Numbered from the stretch's first letter, positions 1 through 9,659 are shown. The stretch: 39,001 nt of DNA from Methylopumilus sp009926035 (GCA_041165405.1 JBEANL010000007.1:1-39001); one strand, 5' to 3'. Program-made: numbers and translations. The notes: generated by a model from the letters alone, not told the origin.

Positions 1-1119
1 GGGCATTAAATTATCTAAAAGAGATAAGCCAACCCCCCTTGTTAAGGAAAGACCAACTAAATCATTCGAAAAAATATTCACTAAAGAATCTGTAAAAAAA
101 AGTGTCTTTTTTATTTCTGATTTTCTTAACAAATAATATTGATTGACAAACCGATCAGATCCTACCTGAGAAGGCTCAGATTCATTTATTAATTTTGATA
201 ATTCATAAGCATCTCTAATGCCAGTATTAAAGCCCTGCCCTGCAACTGGATGCATTGTTTGTGCAGAATTCCCAATAACAACCATGTGTGTTTTTGGAAA
301 GTCTTCAAGAGCAATTTTCTTGAGCGGGAATGTAATAAATTTATCAGAATCAAGAAACTTTCCGACCCTATCTCCAAAATGTTCATGCAATTTTTCCAAA
401 AATAAATTTTTTGGTGTTTTAGCTAACTCCTGAATATCTCTATCTTTGCCAGTCCAAATCAGAGAAAATTTTTCGGGTCCGTTAGGCAAAAGTGCAATAG
501 GGCCCATAGAAGTAAATCTTTCGTACGCAATTTTGTTAGGAGGAATCTCAGGAGTAACTTTAGTTACAAGTGCCGTATGGTTGTAACTGGTTTCTTTTTT
601 CTTGAGGCCTTTGATTAACCCTGTAGTATTTTTTCCGCCATCAGCCAATACTAAAAGTGGCGCCTCTATGGGGAAATCTTCATTGCTTCCATATAAAATT
701 GATGTGTCTTTTTCATTTTTAATGGCTGATACTTCAAATTCATAAGTGATCTTTATATTTGAAGATTGATTAGCTGCTTCTTCCAGCGCCTCTGATAAAT
801 GACCATAAGAGATAACATAGCCTAGAGCTGGCAAATTATATTGACTAGCCGATAATAAAGTGCGTCCAAAACTATTTTTTTGACTTGTATGAATATCTTT
901 TATTTCACTAACTTTATTTTCTAAAGATTCCCAAATACCAAGATTTTCAAGAATAAGTTTTGTACCGTAAGAAAGAGCTAATGCACGCTTATCTGAATGT
1001 GAATCATTTTTTCTTCTTGATTCCAAAAGATGTGAATCTTGATTTTGCTGCGCAAGCAAGAGTGAAAAAACTAATCCAACTGGGCCAGCTCCTACTATGA
1101 CATACCCTGGATCTTTCAT
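1..1119 (-). CDS. ubiH: UbiH-type FAD-dependent ubiquinone hydroxylase (3' end outside window)
   Basis: Likely 2-octaprenyl-6-methoxyphenol hydroxylase, a flavoprotein monooxygenase of aerobic ubiquinone synthesis. The first 373 codons are present and open to base 1; the family is usually near 390-400 residues, so only a short C-terminal piece is missing. Visible motifs are the N-terminal dinucleotide-binding GAGPVG (about residues 10-15), an RALALS segment near residue 45, an ADGG motif in the middle and the FAD-ribityl motif GNSAQTMHPVAGQGFNTG, whose Gln and HPVAGQG core match UbiH better than UbiF or VisC. The ATG at 1119 shares ATGA with the stop of the upstream pepP gene, so the two are probably translationally coupled. 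UbiF/Coq6-like activity cannot be excluded. Confidence 0.9.
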   Translation of the reverse strand, partial: MKDPGYVIVGAGPVGLVFSLLLAQQNQDSHLLESRRKNDSHSDKRALALSYGTKLILENLGIWESLENKVSEIKDIHTSQKNSFGRTLLSASQYNLPALGYVISYGHLSEALEEAANQSSNIKITYEFEVSAIKNEKDTSILYGSNEDFPIEAPLLVLADGGKNTTGLIKGLKKKETSYNHTALVTKVTPEIPPNKIAYERFTSMGPIALLPNGPEKFSLIWTGKDRDIQELAKTPKNLFLEKLHEHFGDRVGKFLDSDKFITFPLKKIALEDFPKTHMVVIGNSAQTMHPVAGQGFNTGIRDAYELSKLINESEPSQVGSDRFVNQYYLLRKSEIKKTLFFTDSLVNIFSNDLVGLSLTRGVGLSLLDNLMP

Positions 1120-2426
1120 TTTGCCATCAGAGCTTCAATCGACTCTATAGTTTTTGGACTATCTTTTGTAAGCACTTCATATCCATTTTGAGTAACTAAT
1201 ACATCATCTTCGATTCTTATTCCAATATTCCAAAATTCTTTTGGAATATTGGCGGATGGTCTAATGTAGCATCCCGGCTCTACCGTTAAAGACATGCCTG
1301 GCTGTAATTGCTTCCATTCTTTTGCGAACGTCTTATAGTCCCCTGCATCATGAACATCAAGACCTAGCCAATGGCCAGTTCTATGCATATAAAATTCTTT
1401 ATAAGCACCCGTTTCATAAATTTCTTGATGGCTTCCTTGGCATAAACCAAAGTCTTTGAATCCGTCAATCAAAACTGATAATGCTGCTTCATGCGGCTCA
1501 TTCCAATGATGATTAGATGAGACTTTACTTAGCGCTGCAGTTTGCGCCTCTAATACCAATTGGTAAAAATCTTTTTGTATTTTTGAAAATTTACCATTTG
1601 CAGGAAATGTTCTTGATATGTCAGATGCATAATTCTCTAATTCACATCCAGCATCTATAAGAATTAGATCGCCATCTTGAATTTTAGAATTATTATCAAC
1701 GTAATGTAATGTGCATGCGTTCTTTCCGGCAGCCACAATAGACTGATAAGCTGGCGAGCGAACTCCATGACTCATAAATTCATGCAAAATTTCAGCTTCA
1801 AGTTCATATTCATATATCTGAGGCTTTGCAAATTTCATTGCACGATTATGAGCAAGTGATGCAATTTTTGCTGACCGCTTCATTATATCAATTTCAAAAT
1901 CACTTTTTATAAGTCTCATTTCATCAGCAATATGACTGATGTCTTCTATCGCCTGAGGAGCGTGGACTCCGGCTCGGGCCTTATCTCGTAATGCTTTAAT
2001 CCATTCATTAATTTTTTGATCATTAAGTGCATTTTGCCCTATTCGATAATATATTTTCTCGTGCCCTGAAATTTCTTTCAAAGCAATCTCATCCAACAAA
2101 TTTATATCGTAAGTCTCGTCAAACAAGAAAACTTCTTTTGCCTCCTTAGGGCCATATATAAAACCATTCCATATTTCCATTTCTAAATTTTTATTGCGAC
2201 AAAATAGTATTGTCTTTGGAGACTTTCCGCCTAGGACAAACAATACTGACTGAGGCTCAGTAAACCCTGAAAAATAGTGAAAATAACTATCTGAACGATA
2301 AGGGTAATGACTGTCTCGATTTCTAGTTGCCTCGTGAGCATTGAAAATAACTGCTACGCCATCGCCAATTTTTTCGATTAACGCGCTTCTTCTTTTTTTA
2401 AATTCTTGATAATTTTTATGGTTCAT
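1116..2426 (-). CDS. pepP: Xaa-Pro aminopeptidase
   Basis: Aminopeptidase P, a dimanganese peptidase of family M24B that removes an N-terminal residue preceding proline; cytosolic. The 436-residue length fits the family. An aminopeptidase P N-terminal domain (about 1-135) precedes the pita-bread catalytic domain. The five metal ligands are in place: D258 and D269 (in LIDAGCE and SDISRTF), H352 (HRTGHWLG), E383 (VEPGCY) and E406 (RIEDD), almost the same numbering as the E. coli enzyme. It follows murU by six bases and overlaps ubiH by four, a pepP-ubiH pairing common in proteobacteria. Confidence 0.96.
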   Translation of the reverse strand: MNHKNYQEFKKRRSALIEKIGDGVAVIFNAHEATRNRDSHYPYRSDSYFHYFSGFTEPQSVLFVLGGKSPKTILFCRNKNLEMEIWNGFIYGPKEAKEVFLFDETYDINLLDEIALKEISGHEKIYYRIGQNALNDQKINEWIKALRDKARAGVHAPQAIEDISHIADEMRLIKSDFEIDIMKRSAKIASLAHNRAMKFAKPQIYEYELEAEILHEFMSHGVRSPAYQSIVAAGKNACTLHYVDNNSKIQDGDLILIDAGCELENYASDISRTFPANGKFSKIQKDFYQLVLEAQTAALSKVSSNHHWNEPHEAALSVLIDGFKDFGLCQGSHQEIYETGAYKEFYMHRTGHWLGLDVHDAGDYKTFAKEWKQLQPGMSLTVEPGCYIRPSANIPKEFWNIGIRIEDDVLVTQNGYEVLTKDSPKTIESIEALMAK

Positions 2427-2432
2427 TTTTGG

Positions 2433-3113
2433 TTAACTTTTCAATTCTTCTTTTAGAAAAAGATTAACTTCATTTAATCTCTCTGGCGTTCCTATATCAA
2501 ACCAAAGCCCTTGATGTGCTTCACCGCTAATACATTTCGCACTAATTAATTTTTTAAGTATAGGTGCTAATTTTGCAACGGGCTCTATATTGATATCTTC
2601 AAAAATTTTCGGCTGATAAATAGCGATCCCTGAAAATGTGAGCCTTTCTTTTCCCTCTAGCTCAATTTGATTATTTTGTAAAAAAAAATCGCCATCAGGA
2701 TGTTGCTTTGGATTTTTGACCATAACTAAGTGACCTTTAGAGCCATTTAAGTTCATATTTTTTATAGTGGCGAAATTAAAATCAGTGTATATATCTGCAT
2801 TGACTACTAAAAATGGTTGGTCGCCAATGAGAGGCAATGCTTTTTTAATGCCACCTGCTGTTTCTAGCGGAGATCCTTCTCTAGAATAGGTAATTTTAAG
2901 ATTCCATCTTGAACCATCACCAACATAAGCCTCAATCATTTCTCCCAAATAAGCATGGTTAATAATCACATCCTCAAAATTGGCTTTAGCTAATTTTTCT
3001 AAATGCCAAATAATCAATGGCTTTCCCGCAACCTCTAAAAGTGGTTTTGGTATATGATTCGTGAGAGGACGCATCCTCTCTCCTCTCCCAGCTGCTAAAA
3101 TCATGGCCTTCAT
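2433..3113 (-). CDS. murU: N-acetylmuramate alpha-1-phosphate uridylyltransferase
   Basis: A sugar-phosphate nucleotidyltransferase of 226 residues. The signature AAGRGERMRPLT at residues 7-18 binds the nucleotide, and NADIYTD at 105-111 holds the likely metal-binding aspartate. A C-terminal FDIGTPERL motif is typical of MurU/RmlA-like enzymes. It lies five bases behind a kinase of the AmgK family. In Pseudomonas putida the AmgK-MurU pair turns recycled N-acetylmuramate into UDP-MurNAc, bypassing de novo synthesis and hence fosfomycin inhibition of MurA. The specific MurU assignment rests on this pairing; the sequence alone says nucleotidyltransferase. Confidence 0.88.
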   Translation of the reverse strand: MKAMILAAGRGERMRPLTNHIPKPLLEVAGKPLIIWHLEKLAKANFEDVIINHAYLGEMIEAYVGDGSRWNLKITYSREGSPLETAGGIKKALPLIGDQPFLVVNADIYTDFNFATIKNMNLNGSKGHLVMVKNPKQHPDGDFFLQNNQIELEGKERLTFSGIAIYQPKIFEDINIEPVAKLAPILKKLISAKCISGEAHQGLWFDIGTPERLNEVNLFLKEELKS

Positions 3114-3118
3114 AATAT

Positions 3119-4099
3119 TTACATCGAGCTTAATTTATTCATCAGTTTTAATAAAGGATGTAACTCCTTATAGCGCTCACAAGCCCTGATAATGTAATTT
3201 TCAACGAGTGGCAAATCATTCAAATAATTTGCTTTATGGTCTCTGTAATTTAAGCGGGCAAAAATACCTAAAACTTTTAAATGTCTTTGAACACCCATCC
3301 ATTCAAAATCTCGATAGAACTCAGCGAAGTCATCTTGAACTCTAAGTTTATTTTGTTTGGCCTGCTCCCAATATCGAATAAGCCAGTCTATGATTTCTTC
3401 CTCATTCCAACCAATGTATGCATCTTTAAATAAGGACACAAGGTCATAGGCTATAGACCCTTTAACTGCATCTTGAAAATCTAAAATACCCGGATTTTCT
3501 CCCAAATCACCATTACAAAACATTAAGTTTCTAGAATGAAAATCTCTATGCACAAAAACTTGGGTGTGAGATTTGATATTTTTAATTAGTAAATCAAAAG
3601 TTGAATCAAGGACATTTTTTTCCAAATCATTCATTTCATAAGATTTATGGAATTTAAGGTACCAATCAGGAAATAATTTAAGCTCTTGCATTAATAATGA
3701 GTCGTCATATAGCTTGAGTGACTGAGTATCAGCATTTTTTTGGATTTTAATAAGTGCTGAATAAGCATCTCTGTAAAGCAATGATGCATTTTGCTGATTA
3801 AGCTCATCGAGATAAGTTTTATTGCCCAAATCTGATAACAACAAAAAACCGTGTTTAAGGTCTGCATCATGAATTTTCGGGACATTTAGCCCTGCTTTTA
3901 AAAGAATATTTGCTATTTCAACAAAAGATTTTGAATTTTCTTTTTCAGGAGTAGCATCCATCAAAATATAAGATTGATTATTCGACATGATGCGGAAATA
4001 ACGCCGAAAACTAGCGTCTGATGAAGCAGGATTTATCGTATACTCTTGATTTTTAAATATATTATTTAACCATTCAGTGATTTGAAGTTCGCGAGTCAC
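3119..4099 (-). CDS. amgK: Anomeric N-acetylmuramate/N-acetylglucosamine kinase
   Basis: A 326-residue kinase of the aminoglycoside-phosphotransferase fold. The catalytic loop is HRDFHSRN at residues 184-191 (D186 as base), followed by the metal-binding ILDFQD (D207). In the AmgK family the reaction is phosphorylation of the anomeric carbon of MurNAc, feeding MurU directly downstream. The start codon is GTG with no clear Shine-Dalgarno; no ATG lies near enough to replace it. It is divergent from lptD, an arrangement also seen in Pseudomonas, which supports AmgK over a generic choline or aminoglycoside kinase. Confidence 0.88.
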   Translation of the reverse strand: MTRELQITEWLNNIFKNQEYTINPASSDASFRRYFRIMSNNQSYILMDATPEKENSKSFVEIANILLKAGLNVPKIHDADLKHGFLLLSDLGNKTYLDELNQQNASLLYRDAYSALIKIQKNADTQSLKLYDDSLLMQELKLFPDWYLKFHKSYEMNDLEKNVLDSTFDLLIKNIKSHTQVFVHRDFHSRNLMFCNGDLGENPGILDFQDAVKGSIAYDLVSLFKDAYIGWNEEEIIDWLIRYWEQAKQNKLRVQDDFAEFYRDFEWMGVQRHLKVLGIFARLNYRDHKANYLNDLPLVENYIIRACERYKELHPLLKLMNKLSSM

Positions 4100-4292
4100 A
4101 ATAAAAAATACCCAGTCATTTTTTAAAAAAAATCTATATTTAAAGCAGTTAGCTTAATGAAGTAAATTATATAACTACCTGATTATTAATAAATAAAAGT
4201 TGATAAAATAGCTAAAATATGAGATTTTAATGTTTATGAAATATTTAACATTAAAACTATAGCACCCCTACTTGCTCCTTCAGCAAAATTCC
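4100..4292. promoter_or_regulatory. Divergent promoter region between amgK and lptD
   Basis: The longest non-coding gap of the window, very AT-rich. On the minus strand a perfect TATAAT (plus positions 4166-4171) lies about 67 bases before the amgK GTG, with only a poor TTTATT-like -35. For lptD, candidate elements such as TTGATA at 4200-4205 lack a convincing partner. No strong dyad or terminator was found. That it drives both operons is inference from the layout. Confidence 0.45.
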
Positions 4293-6581
4293 ATGTTTAG
4301 AAAAACAATCTCACCGCTATGGCTTTTGCTTTTGCTCCCTCCTCTTCTTTCATCTGCTGAGGATTTGGTCAGCCAAACACAATCTCCAGAAATTTCCCAA
4401 GGCTCAGTTGAAATTGAAGGTGACAATCTCGAAACCCTTCTTGATCGAAAGATGAAAGCCAGAGGCAATGCCATTCTCAAGAAAGGTAATAAAACCATTA
4501 AGGCTGAAGTAATTGAATATGATCAAGTCTCAGAAAAGCTCATAACACAAGGAAATACATCCATAGATTTAGACAACATCTCTCTTGCTGGCTCAAAACT
4601 TAATTATAAATTAACTGACTATACGGGTCAGATGGACGACGTAAACTTTAATTTAAAATCTGAAATAAAAGAAAAAACAGTTATAAAAAAGGGTTACGAA
4701 ATAACCAAACGTAATTATGATTTTCGTGGGGATGCTAAAACAATTTTTTTTGATGGTGAAAACAAAAGCCGCCTTCAATCCACAAGGATAACAACCTGTG
4801 AAGCCAATTCAGATGACTGGTATATTAAATCAAAAAACATGGAAATTGACACAAAAAAAGATCAAGTAAAAGCCTCAAATGCTTCGGTTGAATTTAAAGG
4901 TATCCCCATATTTTACATGCCAAGCACAAGCTTTTCTCTTAATAAAAATAGACAGTCTGGTTTTTTATCTTCAACCTTTGGTACTACAACGAAAAGTGGT
5001 TTTGATTTTCGAATACCTTATTACTTTAATATTTCGCCCAATATGGATGCGACTCTGACAGCTAGATATTTAGGAAAAAGAGGTCCTATGGCTGATGGTG
5101 AGTTTCGTTACTTAACAGAAAACTATTCAGGAATTAATCAAATTCAATATCTGAATCATGATCAGTCGAGCGGCCAAGATAATCGTTATTATTTTAAGTT
5201 GACTCATCAGCATCAATTTGGCAAAGGTTGGTCAGGATCTTATGACCTACAAAAAGTATCAGATAATACTTATTTCTCTGATTTGGCATCTATGATCCAG
5301 GTCACTAGCGTTGTAAATTTACCTCAAAGAGTAAATCTAAATTATTCTGGTGATATTTGGAAATTAAATGTTTTAACAGAAAAATATCAAACATTAACAA
5401 ATGCATCGAATTCTCCTTATCAAAGACTTCCGCAAGTTAATCTATCAGGAAAAAAAGACTACGATTATTTCGCATTAGACCTTAAGTCTCAATGGACTCT
5501 GTTTGAGAGAGATGATAAATTTTCATCAACTTTTACTGATGTTCAAAAGATTACTGGAAGCAGATTGACCATGACGCCAGCAATCACTGTTCCATTTACC
5601 TCTGAATATGGATATATTAAACCGAAATTATCTACAAACTTTAGATCTTATAATCTTAATAATTCATCTGATAACAACAAAGATATAGTCACTCCTATTT
5701 TTTCTGTAGATAGTGGTATTTATCTCGACAGGAATATAAATTTTTTAAGTCAAAATTATACAAACACTCTTGAACCAAGATTATTTTATGTGTACATACC
5801 ATATAAAGATCAATCACTATTGCCTAACTTTGACTCAGGCCTTGCTGATTTAAATATGCAAACTTTATTTTATGAGAACCAATACAATGGTCAAGATCGA
5901 ATAAATGATGCAAATCAATTAACTGCATCGATTACATCTAAAATTTTAGACAAAAATGGCAAGGAAAGATTGTCAGCTATAATTGCCCAAAGATACTATT
6001 TTGAAGATAGAAGAGTTTTTGGCAATGACCATACAGAAGCCAAAAAAGCAAATTCAGATATATTTTTGGGAGCATCAGCTAAATTACCGAATTCACTTAA
6101 CTTAGATGCAATGTTTCAATTTGATCCAACTTCTAACAATTTGTTAAGAAGCACACTTGGAAGTCGATACAATCCAGAGCCGGGAAAAATGCTTAATGTA
6201 AGCTATCGCTTAATTGATAATATTATTGATAATAATCAAGATTTAGAAGTTTTTAATGCGGCGGGTCAATGGCCTCTTGGAAACAAACTATATTCGATTG
6301 GCCGTTACAATTATGACTTGAAGAGCTCACAAACCATTGAAGTTTTAGCAGGGTTAGAATATGACGGCGGTTGTTGGGTTGCAAGATCAATTTTTGACAG
6401 GATATCATTACCAACAAGTCCAACACCAAATTATGCATTTTTTGTGCAACTTGAATTAAATGGTATCGGATCCATAGGCTCAGACGCAAATAAACTAAAT
6501 AACTTCTTATACAGAAATGTTCCGGGCCTCAGAACAGTCAATCAAATTCCAGATATTAATCGTCAGGCAAACTTTAATTAA
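4293..6581 (+). CDS. lptD: LPS-assembly outer-membrane protein LptD
   Basis: Outer-membrane translocon that, with LptE, inserts lipopolysaccharide into the outer leaflet. An upstream in-frame TTG at 4272 exists, but the ATG at 4293 places a standard signal peptide at the N-terminus (MFRKTIS, a run of Leu, then cleavage near LLSSA). The protein is 762 residues: an OstA/LptA-like periplasmic beta-jellyroll (about 35-130), then the large LptD barrel with alternating aromatic strands. Only two cysteines remain in the mature chain, C169 and C694, versus four in E. coli, so one interdomain disulfide is possible. It starts the lptD-surA-pdxA-rsmA run; its partner lptE is at 12839. Confidence 0.96.
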   Translation: MFRKTISPLWLLLLLPPLLSSAEDLVSQTQSPEISQGSVEIEGDNLETLLDRKMKARGNAILKKGNKTIKAEVIEYDQVSEKLITQGNTSIDLDNISLAGSKLNYKLTDYTGQMDDVNFNLKSEIKEKTVIKKGYEITKRNYDFRGDAKTIFFDGENKSRLQSTRITTCEANSDDWYIKSKNMEIDTKKDQVKASNASVEFKGIPIFYMPSTSFSLNKNRQSGFLSSTFGTTTKSGFDFRIPYYFNISPNMDATLTARYLGKRGPMADGEFRYLTENYSGINQIQYLNHDQSSGQDNRYYFKLTHQHQFGKGWSGSYDLQKVSDNTYFSDLASMIQVTSVVNLPQRVNLNYSGDIWKLNVLTEKYQTLTNASNSPYQRLPQVNLSGKKDYDYFALDLKSQWTLFERDDKFSSTFTDVQKITGSRLTMTPAITVPFTSEYGYIKPKLSTNFRSYNLNNSSDNNKDIVTPIFSVDSGIYLDRNINFLSQNYTNTLEPRLFYVYIPYKDQSLLPNFDSGLADLNMQTLFYENQYNGQDRINDANQLTASITSKILDKNGKERLSAIIAQRYYFEDRRVFGNDHTEAKKANSDIFLGASAKLPNSLNLDAMFQFDPTSNNLLRSTLGSRYNPEPGKMLNVSYRLIDNIIDNNQDLEVFNAAGQWPLGNKLYSIGRYNYDLKSSQTIEVLAGLEYDGGCWVARSIFDRISLPTSPTPNYAFFVQLELNGIGSIGSDANKLNNFLYRNVPGLRTVNQIPDINRQANFN

Positions 6582-6588
6582 TTTTAAT

Positions 6589-7905
6589 ATGCAACTTAAA
6601 AAAATATTTTTCCTCTTTGAATTAACCCTAATCCTCTTTTGCTTAACACTACCTTTACTCGGATATACAAAATCTGAAAGTGATATTAAAAAACTTGATC
6701 GCATTATTGTTGTAGTTGATCAAGATGTAATTACAGAAAAAGAACTTCAAGAAAAAATTAATTCGGTTATTGGTAATCTAAAAAATCAAAAAATTGAAAT
6801 TCCATCAGAAAATATCCTAAGAAAACAAGTGATAGAAAGATTAATTGCCAACAGCATTCAAATTCAACTTGCCAATCAAACTGGATTGAAAATTAGTGAC
6901 GCCCAAGTCGATAAAACCATTGAACGTATTGCAGAAAAAAATAAACTTAATCTTGCTGACTTCAAAAAAACTTTAGAAAAAGATGGTACTAATTTTTATA
7001 AATTCAGAGAAGAAATCAGAAATGAAATCACGATTGCGCAATTAAAGGAACGTGAAGTTGATAGCAAAATAGTAATTACAGATGGGGAAATTGATAATTT
7101 CTTAAATGCTCAATCAAAAGAAACTCAGGATGAGTTTGAGGTTGCTCATATTCTTATTCGCGTTCCTGAAGATGCATCTCCTGAAAAACTAGAGAAATTA
7201 AAAAATAAAGCTGAAGAAGCAGTGAAACAAATTCAATCAGGTAAAAATTTCACTCAAGTCTCTGCGGCATTTTCTGATACACCAAATGCGCTTGAAGGAG
7301 GTAGTCTAGGCTGGAAAAAAACCTCAGATTTACCAACATTATTTGTGGATGCTCTAAAAAAAACAGAAGTGGGTAAAATAACCTCTATTTTAAGAAGCCC
7401 TAATGGTTTTCATATTCTTAAACTCATCAACAAAAAAGGGTCTAGTGGCCCTCTTGTTGTTGAACAAACTCATGTAAGACATATTTTAATTAAACTTTCT
7501 GAAATTACTTCGGAAAATGAAGGTCGTCAAAAGTTAATAGGTATTAAAGAGCGTTTAGAAAATGGCACGAAGTTTGAAGATATGGCAAAACAATACTCAG
7601 AGGACCCCTCTTCAAATAACGGAGGCGATTTAGGTTGGATTAATCCAGGTGACACCGTTCCTGAATTTGAAAAAACAATGAAGCAGCTTAATCTCAATCA
7701 AATCAGCGACCCTATTAAGACTCCATTTGGATGGCATCTCATTCAAGTACTTGAAAGAAGATCTCAGGACATGTCTAAAGAATCCGCTCGAATTCAAGCT
7801 AGGCAACAAATCAAAATGCGAAAATCTGAAGAGGCTTACCAAGATTGGCTTCAAGAATTACGAGATCGCTCTTTTGTTGAGCTTCGTTTAGAAGACAACT
7901 TTTAG
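6589..7905 (+). CDS. surA: Periplasmic chaperone and peptidyl-prolyl isomerase SurA
   Basis: Escorts unfolded outer-membrane proteins, including LptD itself, across the periplasm to the Bam machine. The ATG at 6589 gives a signal peptide (MQLKKIFF..., cleavage around LLGYTKS) and a 438-residue protein, the usual SurA size; an earlier in-frame ATG at 6517 lies inside lptD and hides the signal, so it is rejected. After the N-terminal chaperone domain (about 25-170) come two parvulin repeats, each opening with an AHILI or RHILI motif and containing GGSLGW or GGDLGW and a GFHIL or GWHLI strand. Seven bases separate it from lptD. Confidence 0.96.
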   Translation: MQLKKIFFLFELTLILFCLTLPLLGYTKSESDIKKLDRIIVVVDQDVITEKELQEKINSVIGNLKNQKIEIPSENILRKQVIERLIANSIQIQLANQTGLKISDAQVDKTIERIAEKNKLNLADFKKTLEKDGTNFYKFREEIRNEITIAQLKEREVDSKIVITDGEIDNFLNAQSKETQDEFEVAHILIRVPEDASPEKLEKLKNKAEEAVKQIQSGKNFTQVSAAFSDTPNALEGGSLGWKKTSDLPTLFVDALKKTEVGKITSILRSPNGFHILKLINKKGSSGPLVVEQTHVRHILIKLSEITSENEGRQKLIGIKERLENGTKFEDMAKQYSEDPSSNNGGDLGWINPGDTVPEFEKTMKQLNLNQISDPIKTPFGWHLIQVLERRSQDMSKESARIQARQQIKMRKSEEAYQDWLQELRDRSFVELRLEDNF

Positions 7906-7914
7906 TTTATTATC

Positions 7915-8898
7915 TTGAGCTCTTTTAAGCCACATATCGTCATAAGCTCAGGCGAACCTGCAGGTATTGGCCTTGATCTTTGCGTTTTACTGAGCGAAAA
8001 AAATTTTCCAGCCTTTATTACAGTTATTGGTGATAAAAATGCTTTATCTCATAGGGCTACTCAGCTCGGTAAAACAATTGCATTTCATGAAAATAGACTG
8101 GTAGAACATAAAGGCGACCATTCACTTTCTGTTTCTCATATTTCGGCTCGCGAGGAAATTAAGGCAGGAATGCTTAATGCCAAAAATAATAATTACGTTC
8201 TTGATGTATTAAATTTTGCATTGGATGGATGTTTAAATAAATCTTTTGATGCCGTTGTTACAGCACCAATTCATAAGAGCATCATCAATGAAAGTCAGCC
8301 TTTTACTGGTCATACTGAATATATTGCACATTACACTTATGCTAAAAATGAAGTCATGCTTCTCGCTTCCAAATCTATGAAAGTTGCTCTTGTGACAACG
8401 CATGTGCCTCTATCACAAGTAAGCCGTTTGATCACGCCAGAAAAATTCGAAGAAACATTAAAAACAATTCATCGCGACCTTATTGACCGATTTAAAATAA
8501 ATAATCCTGTAATTTTTGTTGCTGGCCTTAATCCGCATGCAGGCGAAAATGGTATCTTAGGTTTGGAAGAGAACAATATTCTTATACCCGTCATTAATAA
8601 ACTAAAATTCGAGGGTATGTTGATTGAGGGTCCATTTCCAGCGGATACCCTTTTTACTGAAAAATATATTAAAAAAGCTGACTGCTTTTTGGCGATGTAT
8701 CATGATCAAGGCCTTGCGGTATTTAAACATGCTAACTTTGGCCTAGGTGTGAATGTGACGCTTGGTCTTCCCATTATCAGAACTTCAGTTGATCATGGAA
8801 CCGCTATAGAACTTGCTGGAAAAGGAACGATAGACCCAAATAGCTTCTATAGTGCAATTGATTTGGCAATTGATTTAGCCCAAAAATCACACTCATGA
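7915..8898 (+). CDS. pdxA: 4-hydroxythreonine-4-phosphate dehydrogenase
   Basis: NAD-dependent oxidation and decarboxylation of 4-phosphohydroxy-threonine in the DXP-dependent pyridoxal-phosphate pathway; cytosolic. The 327 residues include the metal ligands H163 (TTHVP), H208 (NPHAGENG) and H263 (YHDQG), each offset by three from the E. coli positions, and the C-terminal DHGTAIELAGKG motif. The start appears to be TTG at 7915, nine bases after the surA stop; no ATG is available upstream of the conserved ISSGEPAGIG segment. The lptD-surA-pdxA-rsmA order is widespread in proteobacteria. Confidence 0.95.
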   Translation: MSSFKPHIVISSGEPAGIGLDLCVLLSEKNFPAFITVIGDKNALSHRATQLGKTIAFHENRLVEHKGDHSLSVSHISAREEIKAGMLNAKNNNYVLDVLNFALDGCLNKSFDAVVTAPIHKSIINESQPFTGHTEYIAHYTYAKNEVMLLASKSMKVALVTTHVPLSQVSRLITPEKFEETLKTIHRDLIDRFKINNPVIFVAGLNPHAGENGILGLEENNILIPVINKLKFEGMLIEGPFPADTLFTEKYIKKADCFLAMYHDQGLAVFKHANFGLGVNVTLGLPIIRTSVDHGTAIELAGKGTIDPNSFYSAIDLAIDLAQKSHS

Positions 8899-9659
8899 AA
8901 CATATTGCTAAGAAAAAATTTGGGCAAAATTTCCTCAAAGATACTTCGATTATTAATGCAATCATTCAATCGATCAACCCAGTTCCAGATGATCTACTAA
9001 TTGAAATAGGGCCTGGACTTGGAGCACTTACAAAACCGCTCCTCGAAAAAACTAATCATCTTTTAGCTATTGAAGTTGATCGAGATATTGTAGCTTGGAT
9101 GGAAAATGAATATTCAAAGAAAAATATCACCGTATTCAATGAGGATATTTTAAATTTTAACTTTGATCAGTTTGACCAGAAAGTGAGAATTGTGGGCAAT
9201 TTACCTTACAATATTTCAACGCCTATTTTATTTAAATGCATTGATAACATTACAAACATAAAAGACCTTCACTTTATGTTGCAAAAAGAGGTTGTAGATC
9301 GCATGATCGCCGTTCCTTCATCTTCGGAATACGGAAGATTATCAGTGATGTTGCAATACTATTTTGTAATGGAGCATTTGGTGCATGTGCCCAAAGAATC
9401 ATTTGACCCTGAACCTAAAGTTGAATCATCTTTCGTAAGGCTCATTCCTTATAAACATTATCCTTTTGTTGCAAATAATATAGAACAATTTGGAAGGATT
9501 GTTAAAGAAGCATTTTCACAAAGACGAAAAACAATTCGTAATACACTAAAATCATTTATAAGTGAAAATGACTTTCAAAAAATTGATATAAATCCCCAGT
9601 TAAGAGCCGAAAATTTAGCAGTATCAGATTTCGTAAAAATTTCAAATTATCTAAATTAA
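8895..9659 (+). CDS. rsmA: 16S rRNA (adenine1518/1519-N6)-dimethyltransferase
   Basis: Dimethylates two adjacent adenines in the 3' terminal helix of 16S rRNA (KsgA). The 254-residue protein begins with the typical KKKFGQNFL segment, has the SAM-binding motif GPGLGALT (39-46) and the adenine-pocket motif NLPYNIS (102-108), and a C-terminal small helical domain with SQRRKTIRN. The ATG overlaps the pdxA stop in an ATGA arrangement, so translation is probably coupled. Confidence 0.97.
   Translation: MKHIAKKKFGQNFLKDTSIINAIIQSINPVPDDLLIEIGPGLGALTKPLLEKTNHLLAIEVDRDIVAWMENEYSKKNITVFNEDILNFNFDQFDQKVRIVGNLPYNISTPILFKCIDNITNIKDLHFMLQKEVVDRMIAVPSSSEYGRLSVMLQYYFVMEHLVHVPKESFDPEPKVESSFVRLIPYKHYPFVANNIEQFGRIVKEAFSQRRKTIRNTLKSFISENDFQKIDINPQLRAENLAVSDFVKISNYLN

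Noticed and set aside
189..433. Two short open frames on opposite strands
   Set aside because: Both lie within the conserved ubiH frame and show no recognisable protein features.
4272..4292. Upstream TTG start for lptD
   Set aside because: It would add seven residues before the signal peptide; the ATG at 4293 gives a normal signal.
6517..6588. Upstream ATG start for surA inside lptD
   Set aside because: It adds 24 residues before the export signal and overlaps lptD; the ATG at 6589 is better.
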